A stretch of DNA of 61,680 nucleotides from JBJHCA01 sp050485785 (GCA_050485785.1 JBJHCA010000009.1:1-61680); one strand, 5' to 3'; numbered from the stretch's first letter, positions 1 to 9,699 are shown. The notes: generated by a model not told the origin, from the sequence alone. Made by a program: numbers and translations.

Positions 1-14
1 GACCTGCGTATTCA

Positions 15-42
15 ACCATCGGTTTAAAGATCACCATCGGTT
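15..42. repeat. two 10-bp direct repeats, 18-bp period
   Basis: The 10-mer ACCATCGGTT occurs at 15-24 and again at 33-42 in direct orientation. It lies in the 149-base stretch between the left edge and the stop of the protease gene. Paired direct repeats of this size can be regulator-binding sites, but the gene it might serve would lie outside the window, so its function is not known. Confidence 0.35.
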
Positions 43-149
43 GCATCTGGCAAACCAAAATTATTACCTTTGACACAATCATTATCAACCCTTTCGTAAT
101 TTGTCCGATTTATAAGGGGGCAAACCACCCGGGCAGCTGAATTATCACC

Positions 150-3100
150 CTAATGCCTGATCAGTGCAGCCGTATACCTTGCACCATTGCCATCTGTAAC
201 CTGCACAGTATAAAACCCCGCCGGGTAAGCGCGTAGATCCAGCATTAACGGCTCACTGATAACTACTTCAGCAGATTTTGAAGTGATTACCCGGCCGGCC
301 AGATCAAAAACCCGAATATCCACAACCCGAATGAGCCGGTCGGCAAACTGAAGGTAAAACAGACCTTCACCGGGGTTGGGAAATACTTCCAGTTCTTGAA
401 TATTGACCAGATCAGGTTCCTCTGTATTCACAGCGTCTCCCTGAACCTGTATTTGCACAGAAGCAGAATTGGCGCAACCTGCACCATTGAGTACGGTGAG
501 TGTAACTACAAATGATCCGGGGTTGCTGAAGTCAGCAGTAACTTGCTCACCCTCAGCGGTATTGCCGTTTCCAAAGTTCCAGTAAAACAACTCCCCTTCC
601 TCAGCTACTGCACTGAATATAATCTGGGCTGATCCGTCCTCCAGCAAAACCTCAGAAGCACTGGCATTTATGCCTACGGGAAATGTTTCGCCAGACGTAA
701 CTTCAATGTCAACGGCTGCACGGCCGCAGGCATATGTGGTTTCCAGTACCCAATCGTAAAAATAATAATAGCGAAGAGATTGCAGAGCAGTATTGTCAAT
801 ACCGTAACTGCGGCGAATTGAAACCAGGTCGGTGGAGTACGGAAAGAAATTGCCATTGAGGTTGATACCGAGAGGCAAGCCGGCAAACTTCACCAGTTTG
901 TAGTTTTCCCCTGCGGGAATGTCGTAATTGAGCTCAACCCTATGTTCGCCAGGTTCGGGAATATTGACAGCCCTTAGCCCCATTGGATTGTTGTCGCCAT
1001 CGTAAAGCTGGATCAGCCTTGTGCCCGGAACATCGGCATACACTTTTACCGACCTGAGCCTGAAAGGCTGAAGTGCATTAAACAGCAAGCCGGCTCCATT
1101 ATCATTTTCCATTGACTGTACGCCGGGAAGGTTCTGCGGTTTACCGGCTTGATGGTAAGTGCGGATATCAGCATACACAGTGGTACTTTCCCACAAAGGT
1201 TCGGTGATCAGAACCGGGCCGGTACCCAGCAGATTTCCGCCTGACGGGGAATCGTACCACTCTACCATCTCAAAATTGGGAATGTCCATATTGATTTCCA
1301 CCACTGCTGCACTGCCTATGCAGGTGGCCCCTGCAAATACCGCCGGCAAAGCTGCCTGGATCACCGGATACGGAATTACCTGAAACTGCCGCTTAAATCG
1401 GTTATTGAGATCACGCGGGTCAACCTGACCGTTGGGCATGCTGATCTCGGTCAACATTTCATAGAAGCCACCGGGCAATTCAAGACTTTCCGGCAGGTTA
1501 AAAACAGTCAGCTCACCGGGAGGCAGGCTACCCTCCCAGGTGAAGCTTCCGCTGATCGGATTGGTAGCCAATATAGAATACTGCACTAAAAAGTTGACAA
1601 CCGTATCAATTCCGGCATTCTGAACAATGATGTCAGAGTTAATGGCATCTGAACAGTATGGCTTTTCAGGGATCATTACTCCTACCAGTACAATATCATT
1701 GTCGGCATTAACAGGTGGTACTGGCTCATGGCCTTCATCAAGCAGCCAGTGATATGCCGCCAACACATCAATCACTCCCATGCCGTAAGCATTGTCTTCA
1801 CCCGGCTCGCCTTTGTCTACGGCTGAATAATACAGGGCAAAAAGCAAAGTTTCTCCATCCAGAAAAGGAAAAGCTTCTTTCAGTAGCAATACTGCACCGG
1901 ACACATGAGGCGCTGCCATGGATGTGCCGCTGAAGTTGGCATATAAGTTTCCGGGCACAGACGACCGAACACTTACGCCCGGAGCCGAAACTTCGGGTTT
2001 AATGGCCAGTGAGCCACCTGCCTGGGAACACGGTGAAGGTCCACGGCTTGAAAAGTTGGCGATGGTGCTTAAGTTGTTTACAGCCCCTACGGTAAAGCTG
2101 TTCACCAGTGTAGTGTTAATGCCCTGGGCACAGCAAACAGTAGCGGGTTCAGGCCCGGCATTTCCGTTGGCCCACACCACGGCAATACCGGCCGCCATCA
2201 CGTTATTGAGCAAAGTAATGGAAGTATTGTTGGCACAGCCGTATTGCCCGCTGGTCCAGGAACAGTTGATCACATCTGGCATATCGTGGCTGGTGGCGGG
2301 ATTACCGTCAGGATCCATAGCCCATTGAAAAGACTGCATGGTGGTGCGGATATTCTGGTTGAACGGCCTGCTGCAGCCATTCCCCACTGCAAAACCCATG
2401 GGTGCACCCTGCCAGTGAGCATTGAAGGCTACCCCGATGGTATCATTGGTCAGACGATTGAGCCCGTTTACTGTGCCGTTTACATGGGAACCATGTGAAC
2501 CACAGTCTTCCGCAAAGCCTCCAAATCCCGTCCAGGCCTGTTCAATCGGTGCATTATGCCACCAAAAATTGGTCATCAGAGCATAGTGATCGGGGTCGTT
2601 TCCTGAATCGATGATCAACGCTTTGGTGCCATATCCGGTATATCCCAGCGCCCACAGGCCAGGTGCATTGATCACATTGTGCCCCGGTTCTCTGCCATTG
2701 GGCACCGAGCTCGATGCTTCAGCTGCAACCGGCATAATCAGATCGGGTTGATCATCCAGCTCTATAATCTTCACTTCATCCCACAAACTGATATAAAAAA
2801 TAGCCTCCACAGTGGCATCTACCATCACGGCATTCACTACCCAATAGGACTCCAGATTGGACAAATCCACACCGGATAGCCTGCTCAATCTGTCAACCAA
2901 TTCCGGCTGAGTGTTAGCGGCCACATTTTGCAATTCACCGATAACATACTGCGAGCGCTGTCCACCGCGCAAAGTAGTTTCTGCAATATGCCTGCGCATT
3001 TCTGCCTCGTCGGCCTGTTGACCCAGCATAATCACCACGCGTCGGCTATCATCTTCGCGTTCATAAATTTCACTCAGTAGCCCCGGCGTCATCTTGAGCG

Positions 3101-3191
3101 GATTGAATATTCGCTGCGCTTTAAGGCTGTTGCTGGGAATAAAAATAAGCAGGAACATGCCCGAAAGGGCAAAGAGTACAATTTGGTTCAT
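150..3191 (-). CDS. secreted S8 (subtilisin-like) serine protease with T9SS sorting domain
   Basis: This is a serine endopeptidase predicted to be exported by Sec and then carried to the cell surface or medium by the type IX system. The start at 3191 is chosen because a signal peptide begins there (MNQIVLFALSG...); an in-frame start 39 bases upstream would place a hydrophilic stretch before it. The subtilase triad is visible: Asp in IIDSG (about residue 195), His in SHGSHVNG (about 233) and Ser in SGTSMAAPH (about 424). A CARDB-like middle region, a PKD-like domain (YWNFGNGN) and a C-terminal type A sorting domain (VFPNPGEG, ending in TAALIRH) follow. At about 1,013 residues it has the usual modular length for T9SS proteases. 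The neighbour on the right is divergent. Substrate is unknown. The class call is very secure; domain limits are by eye. Confidence 0.95.
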   Translation of the reverse strand: MNQIVLFALSGMFLLIFIPSNSLKAQRIFNPLKMTPGLLSEIYEREDDSRRVVIMLGQQADEAEMRRHIAETTLRGGQRSQYVIGELQNVAANTQPELVDRLSRLSGVDLSNLESYWVVNAVMVDATVEAIFYISLWDEVKIIELDDQPDLIMPVAAEASSSVPNGREPGHNVINAPGLWALGYTGYGTKALIIDSGNDPDHYALMTNFWWHNAPIEQAWTGFGGFAEDCGSHGSHVNGTVNGLNRLTNDTIGVAFNAHWQGAPMGFAVGNGCSRPFNQNIRTTMQSFQWAMDPDGNPATSHDMPDVINCSWTSGQYGCANNTSITLLNNVMAAGIAVVWANGNAGPEPATVCCAQGINTTLVNSFTVGAVNNLSTIANFSSRGPSPCSQAGGSLAIKPEVSAPGVSVRSSVPGNLYANFSGTSMAAPHVSGAVLLLKEAFPFLDGETLLFALYYSAVDKGEPGEDNAYGMGVIDVLAAYHWLLDEGHEPVPPVNADNDIVLVGVMIPEKPYCSDAINSDIIVQNAGIDTVVNFLVQYSILATNPISGSFTWEGSLPPGELTVFNLPESLELPGGFYEMLTEISMPNGQVDPRDLNNRFKRQFQVIPYPVIQAALPAVFAGATCIGSAAVVEINMDIPNFEMVEWYDSPSGGNLLGTGPVLITEPLWESTTVYADIRTYHQAGKPQNLPGVQSMENDNGAGLLFNALQPFRLRSVKVYADVPGTRLIQLYDGDNNPMGLRAVNIPEPGEHRVELNYDIPAGENYKLVKFAGLPLGINLNGNFFPYSTDLVSIRRSYGIDNTALQSLRYYYFYDWVLETTYACGRAAVDIEVTSGETFPVGINASASEVLLEDGSAQIIFSAVAEEGELFYWNFGNGNTAEGEQVTADFSNPGSFVVTLTVLNGAGCANSASVQIQVQGDAVNTEEPDLVNIQELEVFPNPGEGLFYLQFADRLIRVVDIRVFDLAGRVITSKSAEVVISEPLMLDLRAYPAGFYTVQVTDGNGARYTAALIRH

Positions 3192-3581
3192 AGTGTTCTG
3201 ATTCGTTATGGCCACATTTGGATCAGGCACAGGAAGGTCTAATTGAAATTGCTGGACAAAGCCGGCAAATTTTTAAGTTCTCCACTGCGAATATAAAGGG
3301 TGAAGATAAGACAAATTATACACTTGCATGCAAATGTAATTGCCCGAAGTGTCAATGTTGCCAAATTTATAGCTGCCTTGCCATTCAAGCCGGGAGATTA
3401 ACTGTTTTGGCCTTTGTGTTTTTGTTTGGATAGCTTTTTGTAGGCATACTTCCCGGCAAAACATAGTCCTAAAAAGAAAGTTCCACGTTACAGTTTCCAG
3501 AGCTTTAGCGGCGGGTAATTGTCACACCGGATATTCGTCCGGCAAGGTAATGGATCATTGTTCAAGCCACGTCTCATAATT

Positions 3582-3616
3582 ACATACGGGTTCAAAAATT
3601 GAGCGTATGTTTTGAA
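3582..3616. repeat. nested inverted repeats overlapping the kinase promoter
   Basis: ACATACG at 3582-3588 pairs with CGTATGT at 3604-3610, and TTCAAAA at 3591-3597 pairs with TTTTGAA at 3610-3616. The second repeat covers the -33 element of the promoter for the large kinase gene. The arrangement suits an operator, but AT-rich repeats of seven bases can also arise by chance. Confidence 0.35.
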
Positions 3617-3640
3617 AGGTGAATTCCTGCCTTATATTTG
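3611..3640 (+). promoter_or_regulatory. Bacteroidota-type promoter of the sensor kinase gene
   Basis: TTTG at 3611-3614 and TATATTTG at 3633-3640 match the -33/-7 form TTTG...TAnnTTTG with an 18-bp spacer. Transcription would begin near 3647, giving a leader of about 20 bases before the ATG at 3667. Confidence 0.6.
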
Positions 3641-3666
3641 TCATTCAAAATTGGTGAAAACCAATC

Positions 3667-6600
3667 ATGGCAAAAGAATTAGATAAAATCAGACCTGTGG
3701 AGCAACAGACCCGTGAAAAAATCCTATTGCAGCAAACAGAGGAATTGGCGGGTATAGGCCACTGGGAACTTAACATTCAAACCCGGGAAATTTACTGGTC
3801 AGACGGTGTTTTTCTCATGCTTGGCTATCAACCCGGCGAATTTATGCCGGATTTCGAAAAAGCCATGGGAGTTATCCACCCCGATGACCGGGAAAGAGCC
3901 ATGAAAGTCTTCAATGATTGTGTTACAAATGGAGAGGATTACAACATTCACAAACGTCTGATTACATCAACAGGCGGTGAAAAGCACATCAGATCAAGAG
4001 CCAGGCTTATTTGCGATGAGCTGGGTAATCCGTATAAACTCATCGGCATTTTCCATGATATCACTGAGCGTATCCAGGCAGAAAATGAAATTGTTCTACG
4101 AGAAAGGCTGTTCAGGGCCCTGGTAGAAAATGCAAGCGATGCCGTAGCCATACTCAGACCCGACGGTTCCGCCGTTTATGCCTCACCCGCAGTAGAAAAT
4201 ATTCTGGGCTACAATATCGATGAGGTGTTGACAATGAATCTGGAAGACATTATTCATCCCGATGACAGGCAAGGTGTCTTTACAGTAATGCAGAATGCAA
4301 TGGACAAACCGGAAATTCCCCAGCCGGATCATATTGCACGAACCCGGCATAAAGACGGCCGGTACCGCTGGATTGCTGCTAAAATTACCAATATGCTGCA
4401 TGTACCGGGCATTGAAGGTATAGTTGACAATTTTAGAGATGTAACCGAGCAGGTGGAAGCGGAGCAAAAACTGAAATTCAACGAACGCAGATTCAGGTCA
4501 TTGGTGCAAGAGGGAGCAGACCTTACGGCAATATTGGACCAGTATGGTAACTTCCTATATGCTAGCCCCAATTCAGAGAGAATTTTGGGTTATACAGATT
4601 CAGAATTGTTGGGTACCAACGGTTTCTCCTATTTCTACCCGGAAGATGTCGAAAAAGTACTGGCCGAATTTTATCGGTTACAGAATGAAAAACGGGTAAC
4701 TTCATCACCTTACCGGTTCAGGCACAAAGACGGAAGGTATCTGTGGTTTCGCAGTGTAGGCACCAATCTGGAAGATGAAGAGGTTATTGGCGGCATGGTG
4801 ATCAACAGCATTGAGATCACAGAAATAATGGAAGCCCAGCAAAAACTGCAGAAAAGTGAAGCCAGGTACCGCGGGCTGTATGAATCGCAAACCAATTTTG
4901 TGATCAGGGTTGACCTGGAGGGGAACTACAGCTATGTCAATAAAAAGTTCAGGGATACTTTTGGTTGGCTTTATATGGATGGTGATTTGATTGGGAAAAA
5001 CTACCTCAAATCAGTACTTGAGCATGAGCATTCCAAAGTTCGCAAAGTTGTGGAAGAGTGTATCCATACACCCGATAAACCCGTCAAGGTGGAAATCCAA
5101 AAACCAGGTCCGGACGGAACTGTGCTTACCACTTTATGGGATTTTATAGGGATCCTCAATCTGAACAGAGAGCCGACCGAAATTCAGTGCATTGGTATAG
5201 ATATCACCGACAGAATTAAAGCCGAGCAGGCATTGAAGCTGAGCAATGAACGATTCGAACTGGTGGTGGAAGCCGGATCTGAAAGCATTTATGATTTAAG
5301 CCCCTCCACGGGATTGCTTTATCTGAGCGACGGGTTCAGGCGTAATTTTGGCATGACCATAGGCACATCGGAAGAAAACAATGCCATAATGAATAATATG
5401 ATCCATCCTGATGACAAGGATGGATATTTACAGAGTTTCAGGAATGCTGTATTCAAAAGTGATCAGCGCGAATGGATGCATACCTACAGGTTGCGGAGAA
5501 GCAACAATACCTATGCCTTTGTAAACGATAAAGCCATAATACTTCGGGATAATGCAGGCGAAGCCTACAGAGTAGTAGGAGCTGTTAGTGATATCACAGC
5601 CAGTTATCTTCATACCAAACTGGATGAAAACGAAAAGATGGTAATGGAAATGAGTATGCAGCAGGGTGCTGCTTTAAATTCTATACTCAAGGCTTACCTG
5701 AAAAATCTCGAGCAACTTTTCCCGGGAATGAAGGCTTCTGTGTTACAGGTAATAGATGATAAACTTTACGATCTGGCATCCCCCTCACTTCCTGAAATCT
5801 ATCTTGAAGCCATTCATGGAACAGTAATTGGAAACAATGTAGGCTCCTGCGGTACTGCGGCATTTACCGCAGAAAGAGTAATTGTAACCAATGTGTATGA
5901 TGATGTACGCTGGGTAAACTATACAAGTCTTGCTGCCGATGCCGGGGTTTCAGCATGCTGGTCTCAGCCGGTGCTCAATTCAGCCGGGAATGTGATTGCC
6001 ACATTGTGCAGTTACTGGCCTGAGCCCAAAACTCCGGATGAATTTGAACTGCAGGCTCTGGAACGATCAGTTCGGCTCATTTCTATCATCCTGGCCAAGT
6101 TTGAATACCTGGAGAGCATCGAAAAAAGCAATGAAAGGTATTTCTACCTCAATCAGGCTACCAATGATGCCATTTACGACTGGGATATTAGCAGAGATGA
6201 ATTTTTGTGGGGAGATGGTTTTACCCGGATTTTTGGTCATCCCGTCAATGATCAAACGTTCAGGCTTCAACACTGGATAGAGCTCATGCATCCTGCTGAC
6301 AGCGGCAAAAACCGAAATGCCTGGGATCAGTTTTTGAGTGACAGCACTCAATCAAAGTGGATAAAAGAGTTTCGGTTTAAAAAAGCCTCTGGTGAATACG
6401 TTTTTGTAGAGGAAACAGGACACAAACTGATTGATAGTCAGGGAAATGCCATACGGATGATCGGCGTATTGCGGGATGTTACTGAATCCAGACAGATTGC
6501 ACTGCAAAACAGAATGAAAAACGAGATATCCGGAATTTTTAAAAACACGCTTAAACTCAAAGAAGCTTTGGCTGAAATGCTGAACTTCATTGCTAAAAAC

Positions 6601-9216
6601 GATGATTTTAAGGTGGCTGAAATATGGCTGGCGGCCGATGATTTGAATTCCATTAAGCTTGTAGGTAACAACAACAATACCGCAGAGGCCAATGATTTTT
6701 ACAAACTCAGCAATGTTACACAACGATTGAAAAAAGGTGAAGATTTGCCGGGAATAGTGTTTAAAACCGGCAAGGAAGCATTGTGGAACGCTGTTTACGA
6801 TCATCCTGAATTCGAGCGGAAACAGGCAGCTTCAGCCACTGGAATTGGTTCAATGCTGGGTGTGCCGATAAGCCACAATGACAAGCCCATTGGCGTGTTG
6901 GTACTTGGCAGCGACACAGATGCTGATCAGGATTTGCTGAGGGCACAGCGATATTATACCTTGGGCACCTTTCTGGGTGCAGAGATCAGCCGGAAAAAAC
7001 AAGAGGAAGAAATGTACCTCATGGTACAAAGTGCACCTGATATATTAGCCATAGCTTCACCGGACGGCTACTTCACCAGTGTGAATCCGGCTTTCTGCAG
7101 TTTACTGGGGTATACTGCCGAGGAGCTCACTTCAAAACCGTTTTTGCATTTCGTACACCCAGATGACTTGCCGGACACATCTGAAGAATTTAGTATTACG
7201 AGTTCAGGGAGCAGGCAGTCCAACAACTTTATCAATCGCTATCTCACTAAATCAGGCTCATACAAATGGATTTCATGGACCTCCTCTGATAAGTTTGGTG
7301 AGGATGGCAATTTGTTTGCCTATGGCCGTGATATAACCCGAATGCAAGATTTGCAAAACCTGCTTGACATAGCCTCAAAAATGGCCAGAGTAGGTGCTTG
7401 GGAACTGGATGTCAATCAGGGGCAGCTGTATTGGTCGGCTATGACCATGCAAATCCATGAACTTGATAAGGAAAAAGCACCCGATCTGGAATCTGCCATC
7501 AAATTTTACAGAGAGGATGTACAGGATGAAGTTAAGAGGAAAGTTGAGGAATGCATACAAAACAAAGTGCCTTTTGATTTTGAATACCCCATTATCACGG
7601 CCAAAGGGAATGAACGGTGGATAAGGGCTATCGGTACAGGAGAATACGTAGGGAAAAAATGCCTGAAAATTTATGGTAGTATTCAGGATATCCACCGTCA
7701 AAAAATAACGGAGCTCAAACTTCAGGAGGCTTACGAGGAGAAAAACAGTATTCTGGAGAGTATAGGTGACGCCTTTTTTGCCCTGGACAGAGCCTGGACG
7801 GTAACCTACTGGAACCGGGAAGCTGAAAATGTGCTGGGAAGAAAAAGAGAAGAAGTGCTCGGCAAAAGTCTATGGGAGGTTTATTCAGATGCCACCAACC
7901 TGAAGTTTTATACTGAATATCATAAAGCCATGGATTCGGGCCGGCGGGTACACTTTGAAGAATACTACCCCACTACCGGCCAATGGTTTGAAGTGACTGC
8001 GTATCCATCCACACAAGGTTTGTCCGTATATTTTAAAGACGTAAGCATCAGAAAAACAGCAGAAGAGCAGGTGAGGTTGTCGAATGAGCGTTTTGAAAAA
8101 ATTGCAGAGGCTACCAACGATGCTTTGTGGGATTATGATACGGAAAACGATGTGTTGTTTTGGGGCAAGGGATTCAATACACTGTTTGGGTATGACCCCG
8201 ATGAAGAAAGGCCGAATTTTAACTTGCTCCTCAGCTTGATACACCCTGATGACCGTGAACTGATCCGGAGCAGAATTGAAAAGTCGATGGCCGATGTAGG
8301 GATAAGCAACTGGTATGAGGAGTACCGGTTCAGAAAAAGTGATGGCCAATATGCCTTTGTGATAGATCGGGCCAAACTGATACGAAACAAGCAGGGGAAA
8401 GTAACCCGGGTGGTAGGTGCCATGACAGATATCAGCTACAGAAAGGAATACGAGGAATCGCTAAAGCACCTTAACGAAAAGCTCGAAATGCATACCCGGG
8501 AGTTGGAAATGACCAATGCCGAGCTGGAGCAGTTTGCTTATATCGCATCGCACGACTTGCAGGAACCGCTTCGCATGGTTTCCAGCTTCATGACACAACT
8601 AAGTAAAAAATACGACCATATTCTGGATGACAAGGCCAGGCAATATATTCATTTTGCCGTTGACGGTGCGGCAAGGATGCGACAGATCATTCTTGATCTA
8701 CTCAATTTTTCAAGGATTGGAAAAAACAGTGATGAAGCTGAGGAGGTAGACTTGAACACATTGGTGCATGAAGTGCTGCAATTCCACCACAAAACCATAG
8801 AGGAAACCGGTGCCGAAATAGCATGCGGTCCATTGCCGGTGCTGAGGACCCATCGAATTCCCATGATACAGATGTTTCAGAACCTGATCAGCAATGCCAT
8901 CAAGTATCGGAGGCCCGATGATAAGCCCGAGATCGAAGTGTTTGCCCGGGAAGAAAAAAATGACTGGGTAATTGGCGTAAAAGATAACGGCATTGGTATT
9001 GCCCCTGAATACCATGACCGGGTATTTGTCATTTTTCAGCGATTGCATGCCCGGGATGAATATGAAGGTACCGGTGTAGGTTTGGCCATCGTTAAAAAAA
9101 TAGTGGAAGAAATGGGGGGAAGTATCAAAGTGGAATCTTCGATTGACCGGGGTTCGACTTTCCTGATCACCATTCCCAAAGAGAGAAAATACAACTTTTC
9201 GGCTGCATCAGGCTAA
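3667..9216 (+). CDS. giant soluble multi-PAS/GAF hybrid-free sensor histidine kinase
   Basis: This 1,849-residue protein is a histidine kinase without any transmembrane segment or signal peptide, so it should sense in the cytoplasm. I count about ten PAS-like units, each recognisable by a repeated W/F-x-LGY and HPDD pattern and many by a closing ITER/VTE-type strand. Two GAF-like domains lie near residues 660-810 and 960-1110. The kinase core has its phospho-acceptor His in ASHDLQEPL (H1629), an N box at about 1739-1745, the G1 box DNGIGI at about 1773 and a G2 box GTGVGLAI. No receiver domain is fused and no response regulator gene is adjacent, so its partner is unknown. The DHp/catalytic core resembles phytochrome-like kinases of Bacteroidota. 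Ligands of the PAS units cannot be told from sequence. Confidence 0.93.
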   Translation: MAKELDKIRPVEQQTREKILLQQTEELAGIGHWELNIQTREIYWSDGVFLMLGYQPGEFMPDFEKAMGVIHPDDRERAMKVFNDCVTNGEDYNIHKRLITSTGGEKHIRSRARLICDELGNPYKLIGIFHDITERIQAENEIVLRERLFRALVENASDAVAILRPDGSAVYASPAVENILGYNIDEVLTMNLEDIIHPDDRQGVFTVMQNAMDKPEIPQPDHIARTRHKDGRYRWIAAKITNMLHVPGIEGIVDNFRDVTEQVEAEQKLKFNERRFRSLVQEGADLTAILDQYGNFLYASPNSERILGYTDSELLGTNGFSYFYPEDVEKVLAEFYRLQNEKRVTSSPYRFRHKDGRYLWFRSVGTNLEDEEVIGGMVINSIEITEIMEAQQKLQKSEARYRGLYESQTNFVIRVDLEGNYSYVNKKFRDTFGWLYMDGDLIGKNYLKSVLEHEHSKVRKVVEECIHTPDKPVKVEIQKPGPDGTVLTTLWDFIGILNLNREPTEIQCIGIDITDRIKAEQALKLSNERFELVVEAGSESIYDLSPSTGLLYLSDGFRRNFGMTIGTSEENNAIMNNMIHPDDKDGYLQSFRNAVFKSDQREWMHTYRLRRSNNTYAFVNDKAIILRDNAGEAYRVVGAVSDITASYLHTKLDENEKMVMEMSMQQGAALNSILKAYLKNLEQLFPGMKASVLQVIDDKLYDLASPSLPEIYLEAIHGTVIGNNVGSCGTAAFTAERVIVTNVYDDVRWVNYTSLAADAGVSACWSQPVLNSAGNVIATLCSYWPEPKTPDEFELQALERSVRLISIILAKFEYLESIEKSNERYFYLNQATNDAIYDWDISRDEFLWGDGFTRIFGHPVNDQTFRLQHWIELMHPADSGKNRNAWDQFLSDSTQSKWIKEFRFKKASGEYVFVEETGHKLIDSQGNAIRMIGVLRDVTESRQIALQNRMKNEISGIFKNTLKLKEALAEMLNFIAKNDDFKVAEIWLAADDLNSIKLVGNNNNTAEANDFYKLSNVTQRLKKGEDLPGIVFKTGKEALWNAVYDHPEFERKQAASATGIGSMLGVPISHNDKPIGVLVLGSDTDADQDLLRAQRYYTLGTFLGAEISRKKQEEEMYLMVQSAPDILAIASPDGYFTSVNPAFCSLLGYTAEELTSKPFLHFVHPDDLPDTSEEFSITSSGSRQSNNFINRYLTKSGSYKWISWTSSDKFGEDGNLFAYGRDITRMQDLQNLLDIASKMARVGAWELDVNQGQLYWSAMTMQIHELDKEKAPDLESAIKFYREDVQDEVKRKVEECIQNKVPFDFEYPIITAKGNERWIRAIGTGEYVGKKCLKIYGSIQDIHRQKITELKLQEAYEEKNSILESIGDAFFALDRAWTVTYWNREAENVLGRKREEVLGKSLWEVYSDATNLKFYTEYHKAMDSGRRVHFEEYYPTTGQWFEVTAYPSTQGLSVYFKDVSIRKTAEEQVRLSNERFEKIAEATNDALWDYDTENDVLFWGKGFNTLFGYDPDEERPNFNLLLSLIHPDDRELIRSRIEKSMADVGISNWYEEYRFRKSDGQYAFVIDRAKLIRNKQGKVTRVVGAMTDISYRKEYEESLKHLNEKLEMHTRELEMTNAELEQFAYIASHDLQEPLRMVSSFMTQLSKKYDHILDDKARQYIHFAVDGAARMRQIILDLLNFSRIGKNSDEAEEVDLNTLVHEVLQFHHKTIEETGAEIACGPLPVLRTHRIPMIQMFQNLISNAIKYRRPDDKPEIEVFAREEKNDWVIGVKDNGIGIAPEYHDRVFVIFQRLHARDEYEGTGVGLAIVKKIVEEMGGSIKVESSIDRGSTFLITIPKERKYNFSAASG

Positions 9217-9265
9217 CATTACACCAGGCTGCAACCGCACAAAAAGGTATCCTAAAACAAAAATC

Positions 9266-9300
9266 AAATCCCCACCAGTAAACTCAAACGGGATTTTTTT
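9266..9300 (+). terminator. weak intrinsic terminator after the sensor kinase
   Basis: AAATCCC at 9266-9272 pairs with GGGATTT at 9290-9296 and is followed by a run of T. The loop of 17 bases is long, so the hairpin is weak. It lies 50 bases after the stop of the kinase gene and before the arsR promoter. Confidence 0.45.
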
Positions 9301-9322
9301 CTGCAAAAAACAACTCAAAAAT

Positions 9323-9354
9323 TTTGCGCAATTAAATAGTTGCATTTATATTTG
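9323..9354 (+). promoter_or_regulatory. promoter of the arsR-led operon
   Basis: TTTG at 9323-9326, a 20-bp spacer and TATATTTG at 9347-9354 form a full match to the Bacteroidota promoter. The predicted start of transcription is near 9361, which leaves an 18-base leader before the ATG at 9379. Confidence 0.7.
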
Positions 9355-9358
9355 CAAC
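9339..9358. promoter_or_regulatory. palindromic operator candidate for the ArsR regulator
   Basis: GTTGCA at 9339-9344 and TGCAAC at 9353-9358 are perfect inverted arms around an 8-bp AT spacer. The site covers the -7 element of the promoter directly upstream of arsR. ArsR-family dimers commonly bind such sites and repress their own operon, so autoregulation is a reasonable inference. Confidence 0.5.
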
Positions 9359-9378
9359 CGAATATTTGCATAATAAAT

Positions 9379-9699
9379 ATGAAGACGCGAAGGGACATTT
9401 TTCAAGCCATTGCCGATCCGACCCGAAGGGCCATTCTGATCTTGTTATCGGTACATGCCATGACGCCCAACGCCCTGGCAGAACATTTTAACACAAGCAG
9501 GCAAGCTGTATCGAAGCATATCAGGATACTGTCGGAATGCGAGGTTGTGTCGCCGGTTCAGAAAGGGCGAGAAATATACTATCAATTGGAGTGGGAAAAG
9601 ATGAGAGAGATTGACATTTGGCTGGAAAAGTTCCGCATTCAGTGGGAATCTCGTTTTGATCAGCTCGACAACTTACTTAACCAAATAAAATCAGAATAG
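9379..9699 (+). CDS. ArsR-family winged-helix transcriptional regulator
   Basis: This 106-residue protein is a small DNA-binding repressor of the ArsR/SmtB fold. It opens with IFQAIADPTRRAIL, the usual first helix of the family, and has a recognition helix region around TSRQAVSKHI. I see no cysteine cluster of the metal-sensing type (only one Cys, in the SECEVV segment), so a metal signal is not supported. The ATG at 9379 is preferred to an in-frame TTG at 9340 because the promoter's -7 element lies downstream of that TTG. It is followed after one base by an AHSA1-like gene, a pairing seen in many bacteria in which the regulator controls the SRPBCC protein. A palindrome in the promoter suggests autoregulation. 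Confidence 0.9.
   Translation: MKTRRDIFQAIADPTRRAILILLSVHAMTPNALAEHFNTSRQAVSKHIRILSECEVVSPVQKGREIYYQLEWEKMREIDIWLEKFRIQWESRFDQLDNLLNQIKSE

Larger units (their letters stand above)
3192..3666. other. divergent intergenic region between protease and sensor kinase
   Basis: This 475-base region separates two divergent genes. The right end holds a promoter for the kinase and nested inverted repeats (separate entries). Two short open frames of 60-70 codons overlap on opposite strands near 3218-3464; both are low-complexity in appearance with no recognisable motif and I do not regard them as genes. I saw no clear promoter for the protease. Confidence 0.6.

Noticed and set aside
65..72. TACCTTTG, a perfect -7 element on the plus strand
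   Set aside because: No plus-strand gene follows it; the next plus-strand gene is over 3 kb away behind a gene on the opposite strand.
3218..3464. Two overlapping frames in the divergent region left of the kinase
   Set aside because: They run on opposite strands over the same bases, lack motifs and read like chance translations.
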